DNA from: Hippasteria phrygiana
Taxonomy: Eukaryota > Echinodermata > Asteroidea > Valvatida > Goniasteridae
Direction: 5' to 3'
DNA: 64,000 bases
Assembly: GCA_037893225.1 (NCBI GenBank)
Contig: JAZGUH010000543.1
Coordinates: 186,001-250,000 of the forward strand
The notes below the pieces were generated by a model. It was not told the origin of the DNA. It made no database searches and worked only from the letters and a program-made list of their open reading frames with translations. Below, piece after piece: positions 52,401 through 64,000 of the stretch. Position 1 is the first letter of the stretch. The number at the start of each line of letters is the position of its first letter. The translations under genes were made by a program, and so were the position numbers.

Positions 52401-55048
52401 AGCTATCCATACATGTCAAAATTACTGAATTTGGTTGATATTTCATGCAATTATGAATGAGTAAAGCAAGTCCATACCCCAGGGAATTTGACATGCATGG
52501 AGCAATAAATAGACGGTAATATGTACACATTTGTTGGCCGTGAAGAAAATAAACATTGCGAGGTTTGAATTTTCTCCACAAGTTTTAACTCTAGGAAGCC
52601 GCCGATAATTGCAACATGTAGCGCCAGATCTAAGCTATCCATACATGTCAAAATTATTGCATTTGGTTGATATTTCATGCAATTATGAATGAATAAAGCA
52701 AGTCCACACCCCAGGGAATTTGACATGCATGGAGCAATAAATAGACGGTAATATGTACACAGATGTTGGCCGGAAAGAAAATAAACATTGCGAGGTTTGA
52801 ATTTTCTCCACAAGTTTTAACTCTAGGAAGCCGCCGATAATTGCAACATGTAGCGCCAGATCTAAGCTATCCATACATGTCAAAATTACTGCATTTGGTT
52901 GATATTTCATGCAATTATGAATGAGTAAAGCAAGTCCATACCCCAGGGAATTTGACAGGCATGGAGCAATAAATAGAAGGTAATATGCACACAGATGGTG
53001 GCCGGGAAGAAAATAAACATTGCGAGGTTGGAATTTTCTCCACAAGTTTGAACTCTAAGAAGCCGCCGAAAATTGCAACATGTAGCGCCAGATCTAAGCT
53101 ATCCATACATGTCAAAATTACTGAATTTGGTTGATATTTCATGCAATTATGAATGAGTAAAGCAAGTCCATACCCCAGGGAATTTGACATGCATGGAGCA
53201 ATAAATAGACGGTAATATGTACACATTTGTTGGCCGTGAAGAAAATAAACATTGCGAGGTTTGAATTTTCTCCTCAAGTGTTAACTCTAAGAAGCCGCCG
53301 ATGATTGCAACATGTAGCGCCAGATCTAAGCTATCCATACATGTCAAAATTACTGAATTTGGTTGATATTTCATGCAATTATGAATGAGTAAAGCAAGTC
53401 CATACCCCAGGGAATTTGACATGCATGGAGCAATAAATAGACGGTAATATGCACACAGATGGTGGCCGGGAAGAAAATAAACATTGCGAGGTTTGAATTT
53501 TCTCCACAAGTTTGAACTCTAAGAAGCCGCCGATAATTGCAACATGTAGCGCCAGATCTAAGCTATCCATACATGTCAAAAGTACTGCATTTGGTTGATA
53601 TTTCATGCAATTATGAATGAGTAAAGCAAGTCCATACCACAGGGAATTTGACATGCATGGAGCAATAAATAGACGGTAATATGTACACATTTGTTGGCCG
53701 TGAAGAAAATAAACATTGCGAGGTTTGAATTTTCTCCACAAGTTTGAACTCTAGGAAGCCGCCGATAATTGCATCATGTAGCGCTAGATCTAAGCTATAC
53801 ATACATGTCAAAATTACTGCATTTGGTTGATATTTCATGCAATTATGAAAGAGTAAAGCAAGTCCATACCCCAGGGAATTTGACATGCATGGAGCAATAA
53901 ATAGACGGTAATATGTACACAGATGTTGGCCGGAAAGAAACTAAACATTGCGAGGTTTGAATTTTCTCCACAAGTTTTAACTCTAGGAGGCCGCCGATAA
54001 TTGCAACATGTAGCGCCAGATCTAAGCTACCCATACATGTCAAAATTACTGCATTTGGTTGATATTTTATGCAATTATGAATGAGTAAAGCAAGTCCATA
54101 CCCCAGGGAATTTGACAGGCATGGAGCAATAAATAGACGGTAATATGTACACAGATGTTGGCCGGGAAGAAAATAAACATTGCGAAGTTTGAATTTTCTC
54201 CACAAGTTTTAACTCTAGGAAGCCGCCGATGATTGCAACATGTAGCGCCAGATCTAAGCTATCCATACATGTCAAAATTATTGCATTTGGTTGATATTTC
54301 ATGCAATTATGAATGAATAAAGCAAGTCCACACCCCAGGGAATTTGACATGCATGGAGCAATAAATAGACGGTAATATGTACACAGATGTTGGCCGGAAA
54401 GAAAATAAACATTGCGAGGTTTGAATTTTCTCCACAAGTTTTAACTCTAGGAAGCCGCCGATAATTGCAACATGTAGCGCCAGATCTAAGCTATCCATAC
54501 ATGTCAAAATTATTGCATTTGGTTGATATTTCATGCAATTATGAATGAATAAAGCAAGTCCACACCCCAGGGAATTTGACATGCATGGAGCAATAAATAG
54601 ACGGTAATATGTACACAGATGTTGGCCGGAAAGAAAATAAACATTGCGAGGTTTGAATTTTCTCCACAAGTTTTAACTCTAGGAAGCCGCCGATAATTGC
54701 AACATGTAGCGCCAGATCTAAGCTATCCATACATGTCAAAATTACTGCATTTGGTTGATATTTCATGCAATTATGAATGAGTAAAGCAAGTCCATACCCC
54801 AGGGAATTTGACAGGCATGGAGCAATAAATAGAAGGTAATATGCACACAGATGGTGGCCGGGAAGAAAATAAACATTGCGAGGTTGGAATTTTCTCCACA
54901 AGTTTGAACTCTAAGAAGCCGCCGAAAATTGCAACATGTAGCGCCAGATCTAAGCTATCCATACATGTCAAAATTACTGAATTTGGTTGATATTTCATGC
55001 AATTATGAATGAGTAAAGCAAGTCCATACCCCAGGGAATTTGACATGC

Positions 55049-55050
55049 AA
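55049..55050. other. Class 3 length variant: private single-A insertion
   Basis: The motif GACATGCATGG reads GACATGCAATGG here, making the unit 233 bp. It is unique in the window and absent from the corresponding units of the other four copies of the same block (near 41.3, 46.7, 50.4 and 61.7 kb), so it postdates that amplification or is a sequencing error. Confidence 0.8.
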
Positions 55051-55789
55051 TGGAGCAATAAATAGACGGTAATATGTACACATTTGTTGGCCGTGAAGAA
55101 AATAAACATTGCGAGGTTTGAATTTTCTCCTCAAGTGTTAACTCTAAGAAGCCGCCGATGATTGCAACATGTAGCGCCAGATCTAAGCTATCCATACATG
55201 TCAAAATTACTGAATTTGGTTGATATTTCATGCAATTATGAATGAGTAAAGCAAGTCCATACCCCAGGGAATTTGACATGCATGGAGCAATAAATAGACG
55301 GTAATATGTACACAGATGTTGGCCGGAAAGAAACTAAACATTGCGAGGTTTGAATTTTCTCCACAAGTTTTAACTCTAGGAGGCCGCCGGTAATTGCAAC
55401 ATGTAGCGCCAGATCTAAGCTATCCATACATGTCAAAATTACTGAATTTGGTTGATATTTCATGCAATTATGAATGAGTAAAGCAAGTCCATACCCCAGG
55501 GAATTTGTCAGGCATGGAGCAATAAATAGACGGTAATATGTACACATTTGTTGGCCGTGAAGAAAATAAACATTGCGAGGTTTGAATTTTCTCCACAAGT
55601 TTGAACTCTAGGAAGCCGCCGATAATTGCATCATGTAGCGCTAGATCTAAGCTATACATACATGTCAAAATTACTGCATTTGGTTGATATTTCATGCAAT
55701 TATGAAAGAGTAAAGCAAGTCCATACCCCAGGGAATTTGACATGCATGGAGCAATAAATAGACGGTAATATGTACATAGATGTTGGCCG

Positions 55790-58700
55790 GAAAGAAAATA
55801 AACATTGCGAGGTTTGAATTTTCTCCTCAAGTGTTAACTCTAAGAAGCCGCCGATGATTGCAACATGTAGCGCCAGATCTAAGCTATCCATACATGTCAA
55901 AATCACTGCATTTGGTTGATATTTCATGCAATTATGAATGAGTAAAGCAAGTCCATACCCCAGGGAATTTGACAGGCATGGAGCAATAAATAGAAGGTAA
56001 TATGCACACAGGTGGTGGCCGGGAAGAAAATAAACATTGCGAGGTTTGAATTTTCTCCACAAGTTTGAACTCTAGGAAGCCGCCGATAATTGCATCATGT
56101 AGCGCCAGATCTAAGCTATACATACATGTCAAAATTACTGCATTTTGTTGATATTTCATGCAATTATGAATGAGTAAAGCAAGTCCATACTCCAAGGAAT
56201 TTGACATGCATGGAGCAATAAATAGACGGTAATATGTACACAGATGTTGGCCGGAAAGAAAATAAACATTGCGAGGTTTGAATTTTCTCCACAAGTTTGA
56301 ACTCTAGGAAGCCGCCGATAATTGCAACATGTAGCGCCAGATCTAAGCTATCCATACATGTCAAAATTACTGCATTTGGTTGATATTTCATGCAATTATG
56401 AATGAGTAAAGCAAGTCCATACCCCAGGGAATTTGACATGCATGGAGCAATAAATAGACGGTAATATGTACACAGATGTTGGCCGGAAAGAAAATAAACA
56501 TTGCGAGGTTTGAATTTTCTCCACAAGTTTTAACTCTAGGAAGCCGCCGATAATTGCAACATGTAGCGCCAGATCTAAGCTATCCATACATGTCAAAATT
56601 ATTGCATTTGGTTGATATTTCATGCAATTATGAATGAATAAAGCAAGTCCACACCCCAGGGAATTTGACATGCATGGAGCAATAAATAGACGGTAATATG
56701 TACACAGATGTTGGCCGGAAAGAAAATAAACATTGCGAGGTTTGAATTTTCTCCACAAGTTTTAACTCTAGGAAGCCGCCGATAATTGCAACATGTAGCG
56801 CCAGATCTAAGCTATCCATACATGTCAAAATTACTGCATTTGGTTGATATTTCATGCAATTATGAATGAGTAAAGCAAGTCCATACCCCAGGGAATTTGA
56901 CAGGCATGGAGCAATAAATAGAAGGTAATATGCACACAGATGGTGGCCGGGAAGAAAATAAACATTGCGAGGTTGGAATTTTCTCCACAAGTTTGAACTC
57001 TAAGAAGCCGCCGAAAATTGCAACATGTAGCGCCAGATCTAAGCTATCCATACATGTCAAAATTACTGAATTTGGTTGATATTTCATGCAATTATGAATG
57101 AGTAAAGCAAGTCCATACCCCAGGGAATTTGACATGCATGGAGCAATAAATAGACGGTAATATGTACACATTTGTTGGCCGTGAAGAAAATAAACATTGC
57201 GAGGTTTGAATTTTCTCCTCAAGTGTTAACTCTAAGAAGCCGCCGATGATTGCAACATGTAGCGCCAGATCTAAGCTATCCATACATGTCAAAATTACTG
57301 AATTTGGTTGATATTTCATGCAATTATGAATGAGTAAAGCAAGTCCATACCCCAGGGAATTTGACATGCATGGAGCAATAAATAGACGGTAATATGCACA
57401 CAGATGGTGGCCGGGAAGAAAATAAACATTGCGAGGTTTGAATTTTCTCCACAAGTTTGAACTCTAAGAAGCCGCCGATAATTGCAACATGTAGCGCCAG
57501 ATCTAAGCTATCCATACATGTCAAACGTACTGCATTTGGTTGATATTTCATGCAATTATGAATGAGTAAAGCAAGTCCATACCACAGGGAATTTGACATG
57601 CATGGAGCAATAAATAGACGGTAATATGTACACATTTGTTGGCCGTGAAGAAAATAAACATTGCGAGGTTTGAATTTTCTCCACAAGTTTGAACTCTAGG
57701 AAGCCGCCGATAATTGCATCATGTAGCGCTAGATCTAAGCTATACATACATGTCAAAATTACTGCATTTGGTTGATATTTCATGCAATTATGAAAGAGTA
57801 AAGCAAGTCCATACCCCAGGGAATTTGACATGCATGGAGCAATAAATAGACGGTAATATGTACACAGATGTTGGCCGGAAAGAAAATAAACATTGCGAGG
57901 TTTGAATTTTCTCCACAAGTTTTAACTCTAGGAAGCCGCCGATAATTGCAACATGTAGCGCCAGATCTAAGCTATCCATACATGTCAAAATTATTGCATT
58001 TGGTTGATATTTCATGCAATTATGAATGAATAAAGCAAGTCCACACCCCAGGGAATTTGACATGCATGGAGCAATAAATAGACGGTAATATGTACACAGA
58101 TGTTGGCCGGAAAGAAAATAAACATTGCGAGGTTTGAATTTTCTCCACAAGTTTTAACTCTAGGAAGCCGCCGATAATTGCAACATGTAGCGCCAGATCT
58201 AAGCTATCCATACATGTCAAAATTACTGCATTTGGTTGATATTTCATGCAATTATGAATGAGTAAAGCAAGTCCATACCCCAGGGAATTTGACAGGCATG
58301 GAGCAATAAATAGAAGGTAATATGCACACAGATGGTGGCCGGGAAGAAAATAAACATTGCGAGGTTGGAATTTTCTCCACAAGTTTGAACTCTAATAAGC
58401 CGCCGAAAATTGCAACATGTAGCGCCAGATCTAAGCTATCCATACATGTCAAAATTACTGAATTTGGTTGATATTTCATGCAATTATGAATGAGTAAAGC
58501 AAGTCCATACCCCAGGGAATTTGACATGCATGGAGCAATAAATAGACGGTAATATGTACACATTTGTTGGCCGTGAAGAAAATAAACATTGCGAGGTTTG
58601 AATTTTCTCCTCAAGTGTTAACTCTAAGAAGCCGCCGATGATTGCAACATGTAGCGCCAGATCTAAGCTATCCATACATGTCAAAATCACTGCATTTGGT

Positions 58701-60570
58701 TGATATTTCATGCAATTATGAATGAGTAAAGCAAGTCCATACCCCAGGGAATTTGACAGGCATGGAGCAATAAATAGAAGGTAATATGCACACAGGTGGT
58801 GGCCGGGAAGAAAATAAACATTGCGAGGTTTGAATTTTCTCCACAAGTTTGAACTCTAGGAAGCCGCCGATAATTGCATCATGTAGCGCCAGATCTAAGC
58901 TATACATACATGTCAAAATTACTGCATTTTGTTGATATTTCATGCAATTATGAATGAGTAAAGCAAGTCCATACTCCAAGGAATTTGACATGCATGGAGC
59001 AATAAATAGACGGTAATATGTACACAGATGTTGGCCGGAAAGAAAATAAACATTGCGAGGTTTGAATTTTCTCCACAAGTTTGAACTCTAGGAAGCCGCC
59101 GATAATTGCAACATGTAGCGCCAGATCTAAGCTATCCATACATGTCAAAATTACTGCATTTGGTTGATATTTCATGCAATTATGAATGAGTAAAGCAAGT
59201 CCATACCCCAGGGAATTTGACATGCATGGAGCAATAAATAGACGGTAATATGTACACAGATGTTGGCCGGAAAGAAAATAAACATTGCGAGGTTTGAATT
59301 TTCTCCACAAGTTTTAACTCTAGGAAGCCGCCGATAATTGCAACATGTAGCGCCAGATCTAAGCTATCCATATATGTCAAAATTATTGCATTTGGTTGAT
59401 ATTTCATGCAATTATGAATGAATAAAGCAAGTCCACACCCCAGGGAATTTGACATGCATGGAGCAATAAATAGACGGTAATATGTACACAGATGTTGGCC
59501 GGAAAGAAAATAAACATTGCGAGGTTTGAATTTTCTCCACAAGTTTTAACTCTAGGAAGCCGCCGATAATTGCAACATGTAGCGCCAGATCTAAGCTATC
59601 CATACATGTCAAAATTACTGCATTTGGTTGATATTTCATGCAATTATGAATGAGTAAAGCAAGTCCATACCCCAGGGAATTTGACAGGCATGGAGCAATA
59701 AATAGAAGGTAATATGCACACAGATGGTGGCCGGGAAGAAAATAAACATTGCGAGGTTGGAATTTTCTCCACAAGTTTGAACTCTAAGAAGCCGCCGAAA
59801 ATTGCAACATGTAGCGCCAGATCTAAGCTATCCATACATGTCAAAATTACTGAATTTGGTTGATATTTCATGCAATTATGAATGAGTAAAGCAAGTCCAT
59901 ACCCCAGGGAATTTGACATGCATGGAGCAATAAATAGACGGTAATATGTACACATTTGTTGGCCGTGAAGAAAATAAACATTGCGAGGTTTGAATTTTCT
60001 CCTCAAGTGTTAACTCTAAGAAGCCGCCGATGATTGCAACATGTAGCGCCAGATCTAAGCTATCCATACATGTCAAAATTACTGAATTTGGTTGATATTT
60101 CATGCAATTATAAATGAGTAAAGCAAGTCCATACCCCAGGGAATTTGACATGCATGGAGCAATAAATAGACGGTAATATGCACACAGATGGTGGCCGGGA
60201 AGAAAATAAACATTGCGAGGTTTGAATTTTCTCCACAAGTTTGAACTCTAAGAAGCCGCCGATAATTGCAACATGTAGCGCCAGATCTAAGCTATCCATA
60301 CATGTCAAACGTACTGCATTTGGTTGATATTTCATGCAATTATGAATGAGTAAAGCAAGTCCATACCACAGGGAATTTGACATGCATGGAGCAATAAATA
60401 GACGGTAATATGTACACATTTGTTGGCCGTGAAGAAAATAAACATTGCGAGGTTTGAATTTTCTCCACAAGTTTGAACTCTAGGAAGCCGCCGATAATTG
60501 CATCATGTAGCGCTAGATCTAAGCTATACATACATGTCAAAATTACTGCATTTGGTTGATATTTCATGCA
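55790..60570. repeat. 12-monomer duplication (2,784 bp)
   Basis: About 55.79-57.79 kb and 58.57-60.57 kb match at an offset of 2,784 bp. Two rare changes are shared only by these copies: C-to-T at monomer position 34 (CATACTCCAAGG, near 56191 and 58975), and AAACGTACTG instead of AAAAGTACTG (near 57526 and 60310). Since the duplication the second copy gained private changes near 59373 and 60112. Confidence 0.85.
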
Positions 60571-63500
60571 ATTATGAAAGAGTAAAGCAAGTCCATACCC
60601 CAGGGAATTTGACATGCATGGAGCAATAAATAGACGGTAATATGTACACAGATGTTGGCCGGAAAGAAACTAAACATTGCGAGGTTTGAATTTTCTCCAC
60701 AAGTTTTAACTCTAGGAGGCCGCCGATAATTGCAACATGTAGCGCCAGATCTAAGCTACCCATACATGTCAAAATTACTGCATTTGGTTGATATTTTATG
60801 CAATTATGAATGAGTAAAGCAAGTCCATACCCCAGGGAATTTGACAGGCATGGAGCAATAAATAGACGGTAATATGTACACAGATGTTGGCCGGGAAGAA
60901 AATAAACATTGCGAAGTTTGAATTTTCTCCACAAGTTTTAACTCTAGGAAGCCGCCGATGATTGCAACATGTAGCGCCAGATCTAAGCTATCCATACATG
61001 TCAAAATTATTGCATTTGGTTGATATTTCATGCAATTATGAATGAATAAAGCAAGTCCACACCCCAGGGAATTTGACATGCATGGAGCAATAAATAGACG
61101 GTAATATGTACACAGATGTTGGCCGGAAAGAAAATAAACATTGCGAGGTTTGAATTTTCTCCACAAGTTTTAACTCTAGGAAGCCGCCGATAATTGCAAC
61201 ATGTAGCGCCAGATCTAAGCTATCCATACATGTCAAAATTATTGCATTTGGTTGATATTTCATGCAATTATGAATGAATAAAGCAAGTCCACACCCCAGG
61301 GAATTTGACATGCATGGAGCAATAAATAGACGGTAATATGTACACAGATGTTGGCCGGAAAGAAAATAAACATTGCGAGGTTTGAATTTTCTCCACAAGT
61401 TTTAACTCTAGGAAGCCGCCGATAATTGCAACATGTAGCGCCAGATCTAAGCTATCCATACATGTCAAAATTACTGCATTTGGTTGATATTTCATGCAAT
61501 TATGAATGAGTAAAGCAAGTCCATACCCCAGGGAATTTGACAGGCATGGAGCAATAAATAGAAGGTAATATGCACACAGATGGTGGCCGGGAAGAAAATA
61601 AACATTGCGAGGTTGGAATTTTCTCCACAAGTTTGAACTCTAAGAAGCCGCCGAAAATTGCAACATGTAGCGCCAGATCTAAGCTATCCATACATGTCAA
61701 AATTACTGAATTTGGTTGATATTTCATGCAATTATGAATGAGTAAAGCAAGTCCATACCCCAGGGAATTTGACATGCATGGAGCAATAAATAGACGGTAA
61801 TATGTACACATTTGTTGGCCGTGAAGAAAATAAACATTGCGAGGTTTGAATTTTCTCCTCAAGTGTTAACTCTAAGAAGCCGCCGATGATTGCAACATGT
61901 AGCGCCAGATCTAAGCTATCCATACATGTCAAAATTACTGAATTTGGTTGATATTTCATGCAATTATGAATGAGTAAAGCAAGTCCATACCCCAGGGAAT
62001 TTGACATGCATGGAGCAATAAATAGACGGTAATATGTACACAGATGTTGGCCGGAAAGAAACTAAACATTGCGAGGTTTGAATTTTCTCCACAAGTTTTA
62101 ACTCTAGGAGGCCGCCGGTAATTGCAACATGTAGCGCCAGATCTAAGCTATCCATACATGTCAAAATTACTGCATTTGGTTGATATTTCATGCAATTATG
62201 AATGAATAAAGCAAGTACATACCCCAGGGAATTTGTCAGGCATGGAGCAATAAATAGACGGTAATATGTACACATTTGTTGGCCGTGAAGAAAATAAACA
62301 TTGCGAGGTTTGAATTTTCTCCACAAGTTTGAACTCTAGGAAGCCGCCGATAATTGCATCATGTAGCGCTAGATCTAAGCTATACATACATGTCAAAATT
62401 ACTGCATTTGGTTGATATTTCATGCAATTATGAAAGAGTAAAGCAAGTCCATACCCCAGGGAATTTGACATGCATGGAGCAATAAATAGACGGTAATATG
62501 TACATAGATGTTGGCCGGAAAGAAAATAAACATTGCGAGGTTTGAATTTTCTCCTCAAGTGTTAACTCTAAGAAGCCGCCGATGATTGCAACATGTAGCG
62601 CCAGATCTAAGCTATCCATACATGTCAAAATCACTGCATTTGGTTGATATTTCATGCAATTATGAATGAGTAAAGCAAGTCCATACCCCAGGGAATTTGA
62701 CAGGCATGGAGCAATAAATAGAAGGTAATATGCACACAGGTGGTGGCCGGGAAGAAAATAAACATTGCGAGGTTTGAATTTTCTCCACAAGTTTGAACTC
62801 TAGGAAGCCGCCGATAATTGCATCATGTAGCGCCAGATCTAAGCTATACATACATGTCAAAATTACTGCATTTTGTTGATATTTCATGCAATTATGAATG
62901 AGTAAAGCAAGTCCATACCCCAAGGAATTTGACATGCATGGAGCAATAAATAGACGGTAATATGTACACAGATGTTGGCCGGAAAGAAAATTAACATTGC
63001 GAGGTTTGAATTTTCTCCACAAGTTTGAACTCTAGGAAGCCGCCGATAATTGCAACATGTAGCGCCAGATCTAAGCTATCCATACATGTCAAAATTACTG
63101 CATTTGGTTGATATTTCATGCAATTATGAATGAGTAAAGCAAGTCCATACCCCAGGGAATTTGACAGGCATGGAGCAATAAATAGACGGTAATATGTACA
63201 CAGATGTTGGCCGGAAAGAAAATAAACATTGCGAGGTTTGAATTTTCTCCACAAGTTTTAACTCTAGGAAGCCGCCGATAATTGCAACATGTAGCGCCAG
63301 ATCTAAGCTATCCATACATGTCAAAATTATTGCATTTGGTTGATATTTCATGCAATTATGAATGAATAAAGCAAGTCCACACCCCAGGGAATTTGACATG
63401 CATGGAGCAATAAATAGACGGTAATATGTACACAGATGTTGGCCGGAAAGAAAATAAACATTGCGAGGTTTGAATTTTCTCCACAAGTTTTAACTCTAGG

Positions 63501-63813
63501 AAGCCGCCGATAATTGCAACATGTAGCGCCAGATCTAAGCTATCCATACATGTCAAAATTACTGCATTTGGTTGATATTTCATGCAATTATGAATGAGTA
63601 AAGCAAGTCCATACCCCAGGGAATTTGACATGCATGGAGCAATAAATAGAAGGTAATATGCACACAGATGGTGGCCGGGAAGAAAATAAACATTGCGAGG
63701 TTTGAATTTTCTCCACAAGTTTGAACTCTAAGAAGCCGCCGATAATTGCAACATGTAGCGCCAGATCTAAGCTATCCATACATGTCAAAATTACTGCATT
63801 TGGTTGATATTTC

Positions 63814-64000
63814 ATGCAATTATGAATGAGTAAAGCAAGTCCATACCACAGGGAATTTGACATGCATGGAGCAATAAATAGACGGTAATATGTACACATT
63901 TGTTGGCCGTGAAGAAAATAAACATTGCGAGGTTTGAATTTTCTCCACAAGTTTGAACTCTAGGAAGCCGCCGATAATTGCATCATGTAGCGCTAGATCT
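63814..64000. repeat. Partial last monomer, cut by the window edge
   Basis: The 276th unit is present only as its first 187 bp and stops exactly at the end of the conserved AGATCT hexamer. It carries the C-to-A change at monomer position 35 and the C-to-T change before AGATCT (position 181). It is therefore a copy of the recurrent 'position-35' marker monomer seen twelve times earlier in the window. The array clearly continues beyond the window. Confidence 0.95.

Larger units (their letters stand above)
1..64000. repeat. Tandem satellite DNA array, 232-bp monomer, about 276 head-to-tail copies
   Basis: The same unit recurs every 232 bp throughout, always in the same orientation. Landmarks such as the AGATCT hexamer at monomer position 182-187 and the GCCGCCG motif at 154-160 return in register from the first to the last monomer. 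Taking position 1 as the first base of the first unit, the last unit starts at 63814, which equals 275 units of 232 plus 13 single-base insertions. Hand comparison of neighbouring units shows roughly 1 to 15 differences per 232 bp (about 94-99% identity). No inversion, transposon insertion or unique spacer was found. Both ends are cut inside the array. The family is not one I recognise. Array size, uniformity and lack of genes are typical of eukaryotic constitutive heterochromatin; the chromosomal position is inferred, not seen. Confidence 0.98.
40365..64000. repeat. Right domain: a ~12-13-monomer block present five times
   Basis: A characteristic succession of about 12-13 monomers (near 3 kb) starts near 40.38, 45.72, 49.43, 54.07 and 60.80 kb, so the spacings are 5,336, 3,712, 4,640 and 6,729 bp. 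Each start is preceded by a unit bearing the position-118 A variant, and each block contains the position-212 C variant (near 42212, 47548, 51260, 55901, 62629; a sixth near 58685 belongs to the 12-mer duplication). Between block copies the filler differs in length but is always a whole number of monomers. This is the nearest thing to a higher-order repeat in the window, but its period is not constant. Confidence 0.8.

Noticed and set aside
55049..55050. Single-A insertion as a functional variant
   Set aside because: It is a private one-base event in one unit, next to a palindrome, and equally well explained by neutral mutation or a base-calling error.
7..63950. About 276 minus-strand open reading frames of 66-123 codons with near-identical products
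   Set aside because: They repeat with the satellite period, overlap each other by 131 bp in different frames, and need TTG starts for full length. They change frame at every one-base insertion and contain the same DNA read twice. There is no promoter, no intergenic space and no frame-specific conservation. They are consequences of a tandem repeat, not genes.
1..64000. CRISPR array (regular direct repeats)
   Set aside because: There are no unique spacers. The whole 232-bp unit is conserved, with no short repeat alternating with variable spacers, and no cas genes are present.
1..64000. Telomere or telomere-like repeats
   Set aside because: No runs of TTAGGG, TTTAGGG, TTAGG or their complements were seen. 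The CCAGGGAA motif is a single copy per unit.
1..64000. rRNA, tRNA or 5S gene repeats
   Set aside because: The monomer has no complete tRNA cloverleaf and no rRNA or 5S signature that I recognise; only a weak B-box-like match exists.
1..64000. Transposon-derived array (terminal inverted repeats, target duplications, transposase or reverse transcriptase)
   Set aside because: No coding remnants, terminal repeats or target-site duplications were found. The short TTCAT/ATGAA dyad is too small to support a transposon origin.
1..64000. Assigning the window to a named organism or known satellite family
   Set aside because: I do not recognise the monomer, and there is no flanking unique sequence. 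A database search is needed, so naming one would be a guess.

Overview
The whole window is one uninterrupted tandem satellite DNA array. I find no gene, RNA gene, transposon, CRISPR array or other unique sequence. The basic unit is 232 bp and about 38% G+C (counted on one monomer). It repeats head to tail in one orientation from base 1 to base 64000: 275 complete units plus a final partial unit of 187 bp. Thirteen units are 233 bp long; all others keep exact 232-bp register. Both edges fall inside the repeat, so the real array is longer than 64 kb.

This architecture points to eukaryotic heterochromatin (centromeric, pericentromeric, subtelomeric, or a sex/B-chromosome block) read through by a long-read assembly. 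I do not recognise the monomer family and cannot name the organism. I saw no CENP-B box and no telomere-type hexamer/heptamer runs. CpG sites inside the monomer appear largely intact, which argues against old, heavily methylated, decayed DNA.

Above the monomer level there is a rich but irregular higher-order structure. Roughly 35 diagnostic base positions occur in recurring combinations. By tracking them I can see nested duplications whose offsets are whole numbers of monomers: 3-mer (about 18.1-19.5 kb), 4-mers (20.1-21.9 and 38.8-40.7 kb), 7-mers (2.2-5.6, 29.0-32.3 and 42.7-46.5 kb), a 10-mer (22.7-27.3 kb), a 12-mer (55.8-60.6 kb), a 13-mer (32.7-38.8 kb), 19/20-mers (7.7-16.7 kb), and a long-range copy (3.7-8.4 kb repeated at 18.8-24.4 kb). 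No single higher-order period runs through the window.

Two domains can be separated. Left of about 37 kb the array carries 233-bp T-insertion monomers. Right of about 39 kb these vanish, and two variants not seen on the left (a G-to-A at monomer position 118 and an A-to-C at position 212) recur in a block of about 12-13 monomers present five times. The minus strand holds hundreds of overlapping 66-123-codon open frames; these follow from the repeat and are not genes.
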